From contig NZ_BCWP01000003.1 in NCBI RefSeq assembly GCF_001592265.1, forward strand, positions 1 to 64,000: a stretch of 64,000 bases of DNA. Direction: 5' to 3'. The notes beneath the pieces were generated by a model. That model did not search any database. It saw only the letters and a list, made by a program, of their open reading frames with translations, and was not told where the DNA came from. This DNA is from Curvibacter delicatus NBRC 14919. GTDB lineage: Bacteria; Pseudomonadota; Gammaproteobacteria; Burkholderiales; Burkholderiaceae_C. Shown here one piece after another: positions 62,597 through 64,000 of the stretch (positions are counted from its first letter, which is position 1; the number at the start of each line of letters is the position of its first letter). A program made the position numbers and the translations under genes.

Positions 62597-64000
62597 CTAT
62601 TCGAGCCCCAATTCCTGGATCTTGCGTGTGATGGTGTTGCGGCCGATGCCGAGCTTGTGCGCCGCTTCGATGCGACGCCCCTTGGTATTGAACAGGGCCG
62701 TCAGGATGAGCTTGCGCTCGAAGCGGCGGCTCAGTTCATCCCACACATTTTCCCGGCCGCTGCTCAGCAAGGCCAGCGCCTCCGCCTCCAGCCCCTCCTC
62801 CCAGCCGTCGCCCGTCAGCGCAACGGTCGGCACAGGCGCGGCAGTGTTGCCCGCTGTGGCTGGAGCGGCCGTCGGGAGCGCTGCGGCCACGGCCGGCTGC
62901 ACCGGCGCAGCCACTGCGGCATGGCCGCTCTCGTCCACCATGACCTCGGGTGGCAGGTCCTTGGGCTCGATCACTTGCGCAGGCGCCATGACGGTGAGCC
63001 AGTGGCAGATGTTTTCCAGCTGGCGCACATTGCCGGGAAAACCGAAGCGGCTTAGCCGTTCCAGCGCTGCATCGGAAATGCGCTTGGGCTCCACACCGAG
63101 CTGGCGCGCACTCTGCTGCAGGAAGTGGCGTGCCAGCATCGGCACATCCTCGCGCCGCTCGCGCAAGGCCGGCAGGCGCAGACGGATGACGTTGAGGCGG
63201 TGGAACAGGTCCTCCCGGAACACGCCTTCCTTGACGCGCTGCTCCAGGTCCTGGTGCGTGGCAGCAATGACGCGCACATTGGCCTTGACCGCACTGTGGC
63301 CGCCCACGCGGTAGAAATGACCGTCGGACAGCACCCGCAACAAGCGGGTCTGCAGGTCGAAGGGCATGTCGCCGATTTCGTCAAGGAACAGCGTGCCACC
63401 CTCGGCCTGCTCGAAGCGGCCGCGGCGCATGGTCTGCGCGCCGGTGAAGGCGCCACGCTCGTGGCCGAACAGTTCGCTTTCCAGCAGATCCTTCGGGATG
63501 GCGGCGGTGTTGATGGCCACAAACGGGCCGTCAGCGCGCGGCGAATGCTTGTGCAGTGCGCGCGCCACCAGTTCCTTGCCGGAACCGGACTCGCCGGTGA
63601 TCAGCACCGTCACATTGCTCTGGCTCAGGCGGCCGATGGCGCGAAACACATCCTGCATGGCCGGTGCCTGGCCCAGCATCTCGGGGGCGGCACTGATGCT
63701 TTCCTGTGCCACTTCCTCACGCTGACTCTCTTCCACCGCGCGGTGAATCAGCTCGACCGCCTTGGGCAGGTCAAACGGTTTGGGCAGGTATTCGAAGGCG
63801 CCACCCTGGAAGGCCGAGACGGCGCTGTCCAGGTCGGAGAAGGCGGTCATGATGATGACCGGCAGGCCGGGGTAACGCGCCTTGACCTTCTCCAGCAGTT
63901 CGAGGCCGGAGCCGCCCGGCATGCGAATGTCGCTCACCAGGACCTGGGGGCCATCTTCGTCATCGAGCGCAGCCAGCACATCGCGGGGGTTGGTGAAACT
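62597..64000 (-). CDS. ntrC: NtrC-type sigma-54 response regulator, 5' end outside the window
   Basis: The last 467 residues of an NtrC-type regulator; the first residues of the receiver domain lie beyond the right edge (the frame is open to 64000). The phospho-acceptor Asp is in VLVSDIRMPGGSGLE. The AAA+ domain has the Walker A motif GESGSGKE, the sigma-54-contacting GAFTGA loop and GTLFLDEIGDM (Walker B). A Pro/Ala-rich linker precedes the Fis-type DNA-binding end, AAHKLGIGRNTITRKIQELG, which is diagnostic of NtrC itself. It controls nitrogen-assimilation promoters with sigma-54. NtrB would be expected to the right of the window. Confidence 0.92.
   Translation of the reverse strand, partial: SFTNPRDVLAALDDEDGPQVLVSDIRMPGGSGLELLEKVKARYPGLPVIIMTAFSDLDSAVSAFQGGAFEYLPKPFDLPKAVELIHRAVEESQREEVAQESISAAPEMLGQAPAMQDVFRAIGRLSQSNVTVLITGESGSGKELVARALHKHSPRADGPFVAINTAAIPKDLLESELFGHERGAFTGAQTMRRGRFEQAEGGTLFLDEIGDMPFDLQTRLLRVLSDGHFYRVGGHSAVKANVRVIAATHQDLEQRVKEGVFREDLFHRLNVIRLRLPALRERREDVPMLARHFLQQSARQLGVEPKRISDAALERLSRFGFPGNVRQLENICHWLTVMAPAQVIEPKDLPPEVMVDESGHAAVAAPVQPAVAAALPTAAPATAGNTAAPVPTVALTGDGWEEGLEAEALALLSSGRENVWDELSRRFERKLILTALFNTKGRRIEAAHKLGIGRNTITRKIQELGLE

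Overview
The window is a high-G+C chromosomal segment that reads as a betaproteobacterium of the order Burkholderiales, most likely family Comamonadaceae. The main reasons are the gcvTHP operon behind a tandem glycine riboswitch, the Anbu/ATP-grasp/alpha-E/transglutaminase cluster, the general character of the proteins, and a short dispersed repeat of a type I recall from Comamonadaceae genomes. This taxonomic call comes from protein character and was not checked by a search. No rRNA, tRNA or CRISPR array was found.

Left edge (1-3,990): psiE-htpX-degP-like genes stand in the order that ends the transmissible locus of stress tolerance (locus of heat resistance), followed by a LysR regulator of a type I associate with integrative elements, a run of hairpins and a strong bidirectional terminator. 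The rest of the island should lie left of the window. From 4 to 19.2 kb comes core and signalling chromosome: a sensor kinase, scoAB CoA transferase with a divergent PAS-LuxR regulator and an operator-like palindrome between them, an HD-GYP protein, a chemoreceptor, two carboxymuconolactone-decarboxylase-fold proteins, a Lon-like protease, a thioesterase/SDR pair and ETF-ubiquinone oxidoreductase.

The most unusual region is 19.3-22.7 kb: eight tandem minus-strand genes that each encode a nitrile-hydratase-like leader peptide (NHLP-type RiPP precursor) with a conserved Cys-Trp, mostly a Gly-Gly-type end, and a different C-terminal core of about 17-55 residues. No maturase, protease or exporter is in the window. 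The array is followed by a chemoreceptor behind a textbook sigma-54 promoter and a frameshifted 7TM-GGDEF receptor gene.

From 27 to 35 kb lie an RNase II-like gene, a small basic protein, an IF-1 paralogue and a Gly-rich RRM protein, then the glycine cleavage operon. A ParD-like/methionine aminopeptidase two-gene module (36.2-37.2 kb) with an AT-rich operator looks inserted. The Anbu operon follows (37.4-41.4 kb). From 41.5 to 64 kb the genes are ordinary: phosphoesterase, FrnE-like DsbA, arfB, trhP, aroQ, amidase, nitroreductase, aroC operon, metY, membrane proteins, FAD-linked dehydrogenase, PilZ, thyA, an internally deleted EamA remnant, folA, exonuclease III, a PAS kinase and the 5'-truncated ntrC-like regulator at the right edge.
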